From assembly GCA_031259085.1 (NCBI GenBank), contig JAIRMA010000099.1, positions 1 to 61,657 on the forward strand: a DNA stretch of 61,657 nucleotides. The letters are read 5' to 3'. Within the stretch, counting starts at the first letter, position 1. Every line of letters begins with the position of its first letter. The stretch comes from Christensenellaceae bacterium (GTDB lineage Bacteria; Bacillota; Clostridia; Christensenellales; DTU072). The position numbers and the translations under genes are program-made. The notes below the pieces were generated by a model. The model ran no database searches. It was not told where the DNA came from and was given only the letters and a program-made list of their open reading frames with translations. This document shows, in pieces, positions 49,289 to 56,383 of this stretch.

Positions 49289-51586
49289 TTATACCTCCAT
49301 AGTATTAATGTAACTAACAGTTTTCAGTTTTGGACATTCAGGATGCTTTATTTGATAATTAGCGATTAAATCATTGAGCTCATTTTCAGCAGAAATGATA
49401 CGCTCACAGAGTGCTGACAAAGTCGCCAAATTCAAACGGGCAAATAATAACAAATCAGTGTGGGATTCTAGAATCTCTCTGATTAAGCCAGGCATTAATT
49501 CAGAGGGAGTATTTAAAAGTTTGTCCCCCAAAGTGGTATCTGGTAAAAAGTTTTTTATGTTAAGAATTGATTTATTCTTGGCAATTTTCAGTGACTTCAC
49601 TTTTTTTTCAGTTTTTTCTATACAATCCAACATGTGTTGATCAAACAGCATATTAGATTCCTTTGAAACTGACAATATCTCTTGGGATATAGGATTAAAA
49701 CAACTTTGATTTGACACAGTATTCTTAAAGAAGGCAAGCGATGTTTCATGAGGTTCTGTCTCGAAAATGAAGTTTTTATTTACTTCAGGCAACACTTCAT
49801 TTATCTCCTCATTAGAAACAGAGCACTCTGTATTGTTTAAGAGTGTTATTTTAAAACAAAGTTGATTGATATTACAAACAAGCAAATTCTTTGATTGAGC
49901 TAATATTGACTCTAGTGATAAAAGATCATCTAAAGGGTGATGTGCATTTGGGATGCGTTTTATCACATCAGCCTCTTTTGTGATCTCATCACTGTCAACA
50001 TTCGGTTTGCCTTTAATCAAGGGAATGAATGACTTGAGAGATTCATGATGCGTTGGATCTGCTATTATCGTAATCCTAAAGAAATCCAAAAGTTCAGGAA
50101 GTGCTGACGCACCATAAGTATTGGATAAAGTTTCATAGCTTTCAACAACACTCACGAACACGATACCTTTAGCGGGGGCAGTGCGTAAATTTTTATCAAA
50201 GACGGAAAGCGCAGGTATTGATCCAAAATCGTTTACGATGATAAAGCAGGGATTAGTCAGCTTTTCGACCGCTGAGTTTTGAAATAGTTTGTTATGTGTT
50301 GATAATTTGTTTAGTGAAAAATAGGCTTGATTAATCAGAACTGTCACCAAATTGCTTTGAAACGGCTCTTGAGAATATGATACAAAAAGCACATGAGGTG
50401 ATTCGTCATATTCCATAAAAGAAAAATCGCTAGCGGATGTTATAAATCTTATATCTTCTGACTTTAACATATTTAAAAAGCGTTTGATAGACGATAAATA
50501 TAATTTAAAATCTAGAGAAGACGCAGTTAGCAAGGGTTGGACAAAAGAGTTAATGAGCGGATTGTTTTTATGTCGATCGAAATAATCTTTTAAACAGACT
50601 ATTGCATCTGGTCGCATGTAGTTATATAACAAGTTATATATGTTATGTAAACACAAGTTTGATTCAGTTAATACCCCGTTTGATACATCATCAACAAGCG
50701 CGATTAGAATAGCAATTATAAAGTTTCTAACTACATCCAAATTAACTTGTTGTAATCTATTGGTGTCAGGCAAAAGAGCTCTAATCACGCTTTTTAAATA
50801 GCTTTGGCATTCATTGAGTAACACCTCTTTAAATAATTTGTCATTAGCCTCAGCTTCAGGAAACGTTTCAAAAGATTCACCATTGACGATATATTTTCCT
50901 AAATTGTTTTGAATTGGAGCATTAAGCTTTTTAATAATATCAAGAGCTGGCTCAAATGGATTAAGACGCATAGATTGATTAGCCCGGTTATAATTAATAT
51001 AATCTATTTTATAACCAAGCGCCTTTAACAGCCCACCATGTTTTTTATATAAACTACCATCTTGATCAATAATTACAAATGAAGGGGTGTTTTTAAATTT
51101 AGATGCGGTTTCAATAAAAGAGTCTATGAAGCGGGCAGTTTTGTCATGATTCTTTGACCCTATAATGTTAACGTGAGAGAGCGACTTTGTTAACAAAACA
51201 GTAAGCTTTCCGTTATTGTTAACAAAGGACAGAGGGATTCCTTTTTCTGTTTTGCTGATTTTTTTAATATCCGATCTTATAAAATCGCTAGACTTGTCTA
51301 GAACTTTATTAGGCATAAAAAACTTATTAATTTTCATATCGGCATTGGATGGATGGCGACTTTTTAGGGTACCGCGCAACAAGAAAATCAGAAATAGAAT
51401 TAAGACGCCAATGAGTATTGATAGAAACAAATTAGAGGTCATTATATCTAATAAGATAAGGACTTGATCCATAAAAAAAGAAATAACTAAAACACAGGAA
51501 GAAAATAATAAGAGAGAGAAAAAAAAAGCAAAAGGAAACTTGCGTTTGTTTTTAAATTCAGTTGATTTACTAGAATGATTAGACAT
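49289..51586 (-). CDS. VirD4/TraG-like coupling protein with degenerate ATPase motifs
   Basis: The 765-aa protein has two N-terminal transmembrane helices (about 18-38 and 51-71) and the TraG/VirD4 layout: FVIIDQDGSLYKKHGGLLKALGYKI followed by RLNPFEP. The Walker A site is eroded to IGSKNHDKT (about 142-150), where functional relatives have GxxGxGKT. The Walker B site is FIIVNDFGSIPAL (about 448-460), where DEF is usual. The sensor glutamine region reads VSVVES. ATP hydrolysis is therefore doubtful. The start at 51586 has TGGAGGT upstream. The last 200 residues are acidic or mixed and unfamiliar. It may be a scaffold that recruits substrate without turnover. Confidence 0.75.
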   Translation of the reverse strand: MSNHSSKSTEFKNKRKFPFAFFFSLLLFSSCVLVISFFMDQVLILLDIMTSNLFLSILIGVLILFLIFLLRGTLKSRHPSNADMKINKFFMPNKVLDKSSDFIRSDIKKISKTEKGIPLSFVNNNGKLTVLLTKSLSHVNIIGSKNHDKTARFIDSFIETASKFKNTPSFVIIDQDGSLYKKHGGLLKALGYKIDYINYNRANQSMRLNPFEPALDIIKKLNAPIQNNLGKYIVNGESFETFPEAEANDKLFKEVLLNECQSYLKSVIRALLPDTNRLQQVNLDVVRNFIIAILIALVDDVSNGVLTESNLCLHNIYNLLYNYMRPDAIVCLKDYFDRHKNNPLINSFVQPLLTASSLDFKLYLSSIKRFLNMLKSEDIRFITSASDFSFMEYDESPHVLFVSYSQEPFQSNLVTVLINQAYFSLNKLSTHNKLFQNSAVEKLTNPCFIIVNDFGSIPALSVFDKNLRTAPAKGIVFVSVVESYETLSNTYGASALPELLDFFRITIIADPTHHESLKSFIPLIKGKPNVDSDEITKEADVIKRIPNAHHPLDDLLSLESILAQSKNLLVCNINQLCFKITLLNNTECSVSNEEINEVLPEVNKNFIFETEPHETSLAFFKNTVSNQSCFNPISQEILSVSKESNMLFDQHMLDCIEKTEKKVKSLKIAKNKSILNIKNFLPDTTLGDKLLNTPSELMPGLIREILESHTDLLLFARLNLATLSALCERIISAENELNDLIANYQIKHPECPKLKTVSYINTMEV

Positions 51587-51706
51587 AATGACCTCCATTA
51601 AGATTTGCGAATTTAGTTCTCGCATGGAACGTTTAAGTGAGCACTTGTCAGTGCAGTAATTAGCTAAAAGAATTATATTAAGAAATCCTTTGTTGATATT
51701 TTTTGT

Positions 51707-51746
51707 TTACCAAGCTGGATAGGATTTTGCATATCCAGCTTGGTAA
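51707..51746 (-). promoter_or_regulatory. operon-internal 15-bp hairpin before the VirD4-like gene
   Basis: TTACCAAGCTGGATA (51707-51721) and TATCCAGCTTGGTAA (51732-51746) are perfect complements with a 10-nt loop. They lie in the 201-bp gap after the 142-aa gene. No T run follows on either strand, so this is more likely an mRNA stabiliser, a processing site or a protein-binding site than a terminator. Confidence 0.75.
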
Positions 51747-51787
51747 GAGGAGCTAATAAAAAATCACAGTAATTATGGTTCAATACT

Positions 51788-52216
51788 TTAACGATTTCGC
51801 CATTTGTTAAGAAATTCAGCTGTTAACATAGCATTCTTTTCTGCAACCAGATATTTTGGTAATTGATCTAGAGTCCCATCCTCAAGTTGCTCGCTAGTGA
51901 CTTCTAGCCCGCCCATCTTCGTTGCTTCTAAATTGTACAAAACGGTCAGTAAACGTTCGCACATAGATAAAGATACGGCATTTTGATCAATTGTCATTTT
52001 TAATGACTCGAGTTCCTTCATGCTTTTCTTGACTACTGATTCACTATAGTTACCAAATTTTTTATAACAAAGTTCTTGTAGCCCAAGGTATACAGCATTG
52101 TTTATCAGGTTGTTAACATTATCACAATTGTCGTTAGACAATTGCGACAAATAACCAATTATGTTTTTGTCTTTAATTGAAATGTCAATTTGCTCTTGTG
52201 CGTTTTCAGAATTCAT
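51788..52216 (-). CDS. 142-aa protein of unknown function in the secretion island
   Basis: I do not recognise the family. The protein is hydrophilic, without signal or membrane segment, and mainly helical by composition. Blocks such as NNLINNAVYLGLQELCYKKF and SVVKKSMKELESLKMTI look like an alpha-helical DNA- or protein-binding fold. It starts MNSENAQEQIDISIKDKN with an AGGAGG-type site (complement of 52219-52224) 5-6 nt before the ATG. It lies 18 bp after the ArdC-like gene and clearly belongs to the same transcript. Its place between ArdC and the VirD4-like protein would suit an accessory or regulatory role, but that is inference only. Confidence 0.7.
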   Translation of the reverse strand: MNSENAQEQIDISIKDKNIIGYLSQLSNDNCDNVNNLINNAVYLGLQELCYKKFGNYSESVVKKSMKELESLKMTIDQNAVSLSMCERLLTVLYNLEATKMGGLEVTSEQLEDGTLDQLPKYLVAEKNAMLTAEFLNKWRNR

Positions 52217-52234
52217 TTGGTCCTCCTATCGTGA

Positions 52235-53248
52235 TTATATAGCGATTATTTGTTTTTGCTTCTCTTGAGGCTTAGACTTAGCCTTAACAAACCCCTCAAC
52301 ATATTGTGCTATTTTGCAGGCGTCTTTTAAAGCATTGATAAGAGATAAAGGATCTTTTATAATGCATTCCCGCCAGTTTGCAATATACGCCGCATGGTTT
52401 TTAATATGCTCATCAGTTAAGGAAAGACCATATTTTGCCCCAATAACGATTGAAGCAAATTCTGCACGCAATTCTTCTAGTGCATATGGCTCACTGTTCT
52501 GAGGATAGCCTAAGTTCCTTTTAAGTCTAGAACCATGCCCTGTGCTGTGACCAATTTCATGAAGAGCAACACCATAAAAATCACTGGCTGATTTAAATGT
52601 GCCTCTGGGTGGCAAGTGAATAGTGTCACTATTCAATGAATAATAGGCGCCTTTATATCCGTCATAATAAATTGGGGCTTCTGAGGCAGATAGAATTGCT
52701 TCGAGAGCTTCATCGCGTTTGATTTTATTTGCATTGGTGACGATAAAAGGAGTTATGTTCTCTAAGAGAGATGCATTATATACTGTATAACTCCTAAACG
52801 GGCGTACTACATTTTCCCTAATGTATGCACTGCGGTCTTTAGGCGACATGGTTGCAATATTAGACGCGCCTTGATCAAACGGCTTTTTTGTTTGTCTATC
52901 ATAAAACAAAGAGAATTCGATTTTAACACCTCTTTTCAAAACCTCGTCAGATAAACCATCTCTAAATATGTATCCAGCTTTTTCTATCTGTTGCAAAGTC
53001 AGCCACCTAGGATCGCTATATCCTTGTGTGGTGAGACATATCGAATTAATGCCACTGTAGGTCACTTTTGTAATTGGATTCATAGGAGAACCATAGCAAT
53101 CGGGATTGTTACCAAAGCTCCAACCCTGTTTCCACATTAAAGAGTTGTTCTTTTCTAGATTTTCCAGGACGTTTAAAACGGTCGCCTGCTGGCGTTCTGT
53201 TAAACGCATCAACATTTGATTAAAAGTCCCATCATTGATTTCATTCAT
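52235..53248 (-). CDS. ArdC-type antirestriction/zincin protein
   Basis: The 337-aa protein joins an N-terminal ArdC single-strand-DNA-binding region (about 10-160; WKQGWSFGN, NPITKVTYSGIN, FRSYTVYN) to a zinc-metalloprotease-like domain. That domain has HEIGHSTGH (HExxH at about 230-234) and the downstream YALEELRAEF that supplies the third metal ligand. Plasmid ArdC proteins protect incoming DNA from restriction. The ATG at 53248 has TGGAGGT upstream; in-frame codons up to 53302 run into the DnaA-box leader and are rejected. It is the first gene of the secretion-like operon. Its presence points to a conjugative ancestry even though no relaxase is seen. Confidence 0.85.
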   Translation of the reverse strand: MNEINDGTFNQMLMRLTERQQATVLNVLENLEKNNSLMWKQGWSFGNNPDCYGSPMNPITKVTYSGINSICLTTQGYSDPRWLTLQQIEKAGYIFRDGLSDEVLKRGVKIEFSLFYDRQTKKPFDQGASNIATMSPKDRSAYIRENVVRPFRSYTVYNASLLENITPFIVTNANKIKRDEALEAILSASEAPIYYDGYKGAYYSLNSDTIHLPPRGTFKSASDFYGVALHEIGHSTGHGSRLKRNLGYPQNSEPYALEELRAEFASIVIGAKYGLSLTDEHIKNHAAYIANWRECIIKDPLSLINALKDACKIAQYVEGFVKAKSKPQEKQKQIIAI

Positions 53249-53292
53249 TTTAATTACCTCCAGGTAAAAGAAATTATATGTTTTGTGGAGAG

Positions 53293-53342
53293 TTATCCAC
53301 AATTAACAGAGAGTTATCCACATTTTAGATTAGTTATCCACA
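53293..53342. promoter_or_regulatory. three perfect DnaA boxes in the secretion-operon leader
   Basis: TTATCCACA occurs at 53293-53301, 53314-53322 and 53334-53342, all in the same orientation and spaced 21 and 20 bp (about two helical turns). They lie between the promoter array and the ArdC start, inside the transcribed leader. DnaA could act there as a roadblock, or the cluster could be part of an element origin or a titration site. Confidence 0.8.
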
Positions 53343-53570
53343 ATTTTAACGAGTTTGTAAACATTTGTTCCACTATAAATCATTAAAGAATGATAGAAAT
53401 GTACTGAGTCTAATGTTTATCTAAGAGTCATGAAGTGCAAAGAGACATCATTTCTAATTTTGTAACCATGTTTATAAGTTAAGCAACAAAAACAATACAT
53501 GGAAGTTGTATCGACTATTTAAAATATGGGAGATGTAAAGGAACACGATCACTAATACTTTTTACAAAAC
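53343..53570. other. untranslated leader between DnaA boxes and promoter array
   Basis: About 230 bp downstream of the most operon-proximal promoter on the minus strand. No open frame or clear hairpin is seen. The right end (53550-53570) is a partial copy of the repeat unit. Confidence 0.5.
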
Positions 53571-53618
53571 GTATCTAAGCGATACATATATTATATAACA
53601 TAAAATTTTGGATGTCAA
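53571..53618 (-). promoter_or_regulatory. consensus promoter plus operator, copy 1
   Basis: Minus strand TTGACA (complement of 53613-53618), 17 bp, TATAAT (complement of 53590-53595). The palindrome GTATCGCTTAGATAC (complement of 53571-53585) lies over the expected start site near 53583. A repressor bound there would block initiation. Confidence 0.85.
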
Positions 53619-53727
53619 CTGTTTTGAATAAACTTAATCAAAAATTTATTTAAATTCAATTAACTATCTGTTCAATGGTATATAAAGTTTTTAAAGGAGC
53701 ACACGCAAGTGATACTTTCTATAAAAC

Positions 53728-53775
53728 GTATCTAAGCGATACGCATATTATATAACATAAAATTTTGGATGTCAA
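53728..53775 (-). promoter_or_regulatory. consensus promoter plus operator, copy 2
   Basis: TTGACA (complement of 53770-53775), 17 bp, TATAAT (complement of 53747-53752), operator palindrome at 53728-53742, identical in layout to copy 1. Confidence 0.85.
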
Positions 53776-53885
53776 CTGTTTTGAATAAACTTAATCAAAT
53801 ATTTATTTAAATTCAATTAACTATCTGTTTAATGATATATAAAGTTTTTAAGGGAGCCACACGCAAGTGATACTTTCTATAAAAC

Positions 53886-53933
53886 GTATCTAAGCGATAC
53901 GCATATTATATAACATAAAATTTTAGCTGTCAA
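53886..53933 (-). promoter_or_regulatory. consensus promoter plus operator, copy 3
   Basis: TTGACA (complement of 53928-53933), 17 bp, TATAAT (complement of 53905-53910), operator palindrome at 53886-53900. Its spacer differs at a few bases from copies 1 and 2, yet both hexamers are kept perfectly. Confidence 0.85.
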
Positions 53934-54042
53934 CTGTTTTGAATAAACTTAATCAAAAATTTATTAAATTCGAATGACTGTCTGTTTAATGGTATATAAA
54001 GTTTTTAAAGGAGCCACACGCAAGTGATACTTTTTACAAAAC

Positions 54043-54460
54043 GCATCACTAAACACGTATAGCAAATTTAACTAGAATATGAATGTCAAAGGTTTATTAT
54101 AGATTAAAATAACTGTATAAATACTCATTTGAGGTTAAGGATAATCTCTGTACAGAACGAAAATAGTTCTTAAGATGAGGATTCTTTTACTCCTGTTTAA
54201 ACAGGATGAGAAATATTTCTTTAGAGTATATATTCTTCTTTAGATACTAGAGATAAACTAAATAGTATTAGATTAAAATTAAATGAAAGGGTTCTTCGTT
54301 ACAAAAAGTATGAGAAATATAGAAAATAAATTTTACAAAATTGACATAAGTGTATAAAATATATGTACGCTATTTATAAAAACATTCAACGTAGCAATGT
54401 TATACTGTAAAGAGAGGCATATAAATTCCAAAAGTAAATTACTTTAAGGGTGGTGATAAT
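54043..54460. other. gap between the repeat array and the Pr6Pr genes
   Basis: It has a decayed fourth repeat at 54043-54110, including a minus-strand TTGACA but no matched -10 box at 17 bp. A perfect 16-bp palindrome TCCTGTTTAAACAGGA lies at 54191-54206 and could be an operator. No good plus-strand promoter with 17-bp spacing was found, although TTGACA occurs at 54341-54346. Confidence 0.55.
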
Positions 54461-55198
54461 TTGAATGAATTGATAAAAAACAATAGAATCACAGCATTAG
54501 TTTTTCGTATCGTAGCTACTTTGTTAGCTACATTTGGTGTTCTTGATGGGGTTGGTTTATTTAGTAATAATATGGCGCCTAATATACTGTTGTATTACAC
54601 GACACAGAGCAACATATTAGTGATCGGGATGTTTGTAATACTAATTGTTTTCTCTATTAAAGACATTAAAAATAATGGTATTAAGGGGTCTTCAAGTTAT
54701 TGTGAAAGAGCTACGGGTATAATAATGCTAGCAATTGTTGTTACCATGCTTGTGTTTTGGCTTGTTCTAGCTCCAGTGATGAGCGCAAGTTCAGTAATGG
54801 GAATGAGCGCGCCATCGCTACTATCGTTTCAAAATTTCCAATTGCATTTAATAACACCTCTTTTAATAATCGTTGATTATTTTGTTTTTGAGAAACCAGG
54901 AAAATTAAAAAAACAAGATCCCTGGATTTTTGCTGCAATTCCACTTTCATACTTTGTTCAGGCTACCATTTTAGGCTTTTCCGGGGTGGTTTATATGACA
55001 CTAGAGAATGGAGATGTTCAACATTTTCCATATTTTTTCATTGACTATTATGCAATGGGATGGAAAGTTGCACTGTTTGTAGTAGGAATTTTAATTGTAT
55101 TTTTGGCATTGGCGTACGGTTTATTACTCCTTGATAAAAAAAGGGCGAATACTGTTTTAAGGACTAAGGTGATTGATGCGATAGAGACTAATGACTAG
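54461..55198 (+). CDS. Pr6Pr-family membrane protein, copy 1
   Basis: The 245-aa protein has about six to seven transmembrane helices and matches the Pr6Pr family of uncharacterised membrane proteins. Hallmarks are YYTTQSNILV, SSYCERATGIIML, LQLHLITPLLII and FSGVVYMTLENGDVQHFPYFF. The start is a TTG at 54461, with AGGGTGGTG upstream; no ATG fits the conserved N-terminus NNRITALVFR. It is divergent from the secretion-like operon and lies beyond its promoter array. A paralogue follows at 55427. The biochemical role of the family is unknown. Confidence 0.72.
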   Translation: MNELIKNNRITALVFRIVATLLATFGVLDGVGLFSNNMAPNILLYYTTQSNILVIGMFVILIVFSIKDIKNNGIKGSSSYCERATGIIMLAIVVTMLVFWLVLAPVMSASSVMGMSAPSLLSFQNFQLHLITPLLIIVDYFVFEKPGKLKKQDPWIFAAIPLSYFVQATILGFSGVVYMTLENGDVQHFPYFFIDYYAMGWKVALFVVGILIVFLALAYGLLLLDKKRANTVLRTKVIDAIETND

Positions 55199-55426
55199 TT
55201 TAATAGGAGCAAGTCTTGCATTTTTAGAAATTGTAGCGGTTTTATTCAATTCAAAAATAATTCTACATTATTGCAATCTTTTAAGAAGAGAGGGTTTTTT
55301 AAGTAGAACGCCGTAGAATTTAATTCCTAAATTGAGTAGCAATAAATATTTAATTATTTCAAGGGACTAATGAGCTGTTGACTAAGACTATGATAGCAAA
55401 AAAATCAAAAAATCATTGAGGTGAAA

Positions 55427-56134
55427 ATGAATGAGATTATTAAAAACAACAGAATTACAGCAATTGTTTTTCGCGGTGTTGCGATTATCCTTTGCCTATT
55501 TGGACTACTTGACGGCATGGGCCTCTTCAGCGGGGGAACCAACGCTACAGCTTTGCTCTATTATACAAACCAGAGCAATATTCTCGTGCTGGGGATGTTT
55601 ATTGTATTAATCATTTTTTCTCTTAAGGACGTTACAAAAAATGGAATAAAAGGGTCCTCAAGCTATTGTGAACGGGCAACAGGCATTATCATGTTAACGA
55701 TATCCGTTACCATGATCATTTTCTGGTTGGTCTTAGCTCCAGTAATGATAGCTGGGGGCATGGGTACCTCATACATGTTGTCATTTGCAAACCTGCAGTT
55801 GCATTTGATTACACCGCTTTTGATAATAATTGATTATTTTGTTTTTGAAAAGCCTGGAATGATGAAAAAACAGGATCCATGGTATTTTGCCGCTATTCCG
55901 CTACTCTATTTAATTCAAGCTACAATATTGGGCTTTTCTGGTGTGGTATATTCAACACTTGAAAATGGTGAAGTTCAACATTTCCCCTACTACTTCCTTG
56001 ATTATAATACACTTGGTTGGAAAGTCGGAGTATATATTGTTGTAGTTTTGATCTTTTTTGTATCATTAGCTTATGGGCTTTTATTCTTTGATAAAAAAAG
56101 AGCTAAAGCAGTAGCCAAAAAACAAATGAGTTAA
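55427..56134 (+). CDS. Pr6Pr-family membrane protein, copy 2
   Basis: The 235-aa paralogue of the preceding gene aligns along its full length, for example NNRITAIVFRGV, YYTNQSNILVLGMF, GIKGSSSYCERATGIIML and GVVYSTLENGEVQHFPYY. Base composition is slightly GC-richer than copy 1, so the duplication is not recent or one copy was imported. The ATG at 55427 has GAGGTG just upstream; a GTG at 55421 overlaps that site and is rejected. The 228-bp gap between the copies has no gene and no clear terminator, so co-transcription is possible. Confidence 0.72.
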   Translation: MNEIIKNNRITAIVFRGVAIILCLFGLLDGMGLFSGGTNATALLYYTNQSNILVLGMFIVLIIFSLKDVTKNGIKGSSSYCERATGIIMLTISVTMIIFWLVLAPVMIAGGMGTSYMLSFANLQLHLITPLLIIIDYFVFEKPGMMKKQDPWYFAAIPLLYLIQATILGFSGVVYSTLENGEVQHFPYYFLDYNTLGWKVGVYIVVVLIFFVSLAYGLLFFDKKRAKAVAKKQMS

Positions 56135-56277
56135 TTGATACTTCAAATCGTGATGAGATAGACAAATCCTAACCCAATGGGGCTAGGTTATCAGATTAAC
56201 AAGGGAAGGGTTAATGATCACAATACGACACAAAACAGGTAAAAATTAATATGGTGCAGTTTTTTAAGAAAAATTAT

Positions 56278-56306
56278 TTTACAAAAACTTGATAATTAAA
56301 TATAAT
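56278..56306 (+). promoter_or_regulatory. promoter of the SIS-domain gene
   Basis: TTTACA (56278-56283), 17 bp, TATAAT (56301-56306), about 78 nt before the ATG. Confidence 0.65.
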
Positions 56307-56383
56307 ATTAATACCAACTAAAAATATTCAGCAAAAGCATAAAATGCAAACTGTGCAGGATTTAATTAGAGAGGAGTTGTCAT

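Larger units (their letters stand above)
53571..54042. repeat. three tandem 157-158-bp direct repeats carrying promoters
   Basis: Units begin at 53571, 53728 and 53886, each with the palindrome GTATC-TAAGC-GATAC, and agree over nearly their whole length. A degenerate fourth unit starts near 54043. Each unit contains one perfect minus-strand promoter. The units are noncoding on both strands. Near-identity suggests recent duplication or ongoing homogenisation. Confidence 0.9.

Noticed and set aside
49374-49640. 88-codon plus-strand frame inside the VirD4-like gene, and many similar ones in other large genes
   Set aside because: They are antisense shadows without start sites or conserved content.
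33035-53248. A complete integrative conjugative element
   Set aside because: No relaxase, integrase or direct-repeat attachment sites were found in or around the island, and the coupling protein motifs are degenerate.
53571-54060. Possible CRISPR array or short peptide genes in the tandem repeats
   Set aside because: The repeats are 157-158 bp long with no short-repeat/unique-spacer pattern. A plus-strand 8-codon frame after AAAGGAG (GTG ATA CTT...) appears in some copies, but it follows from the repeat sequence and is not kept in the first or last copy.
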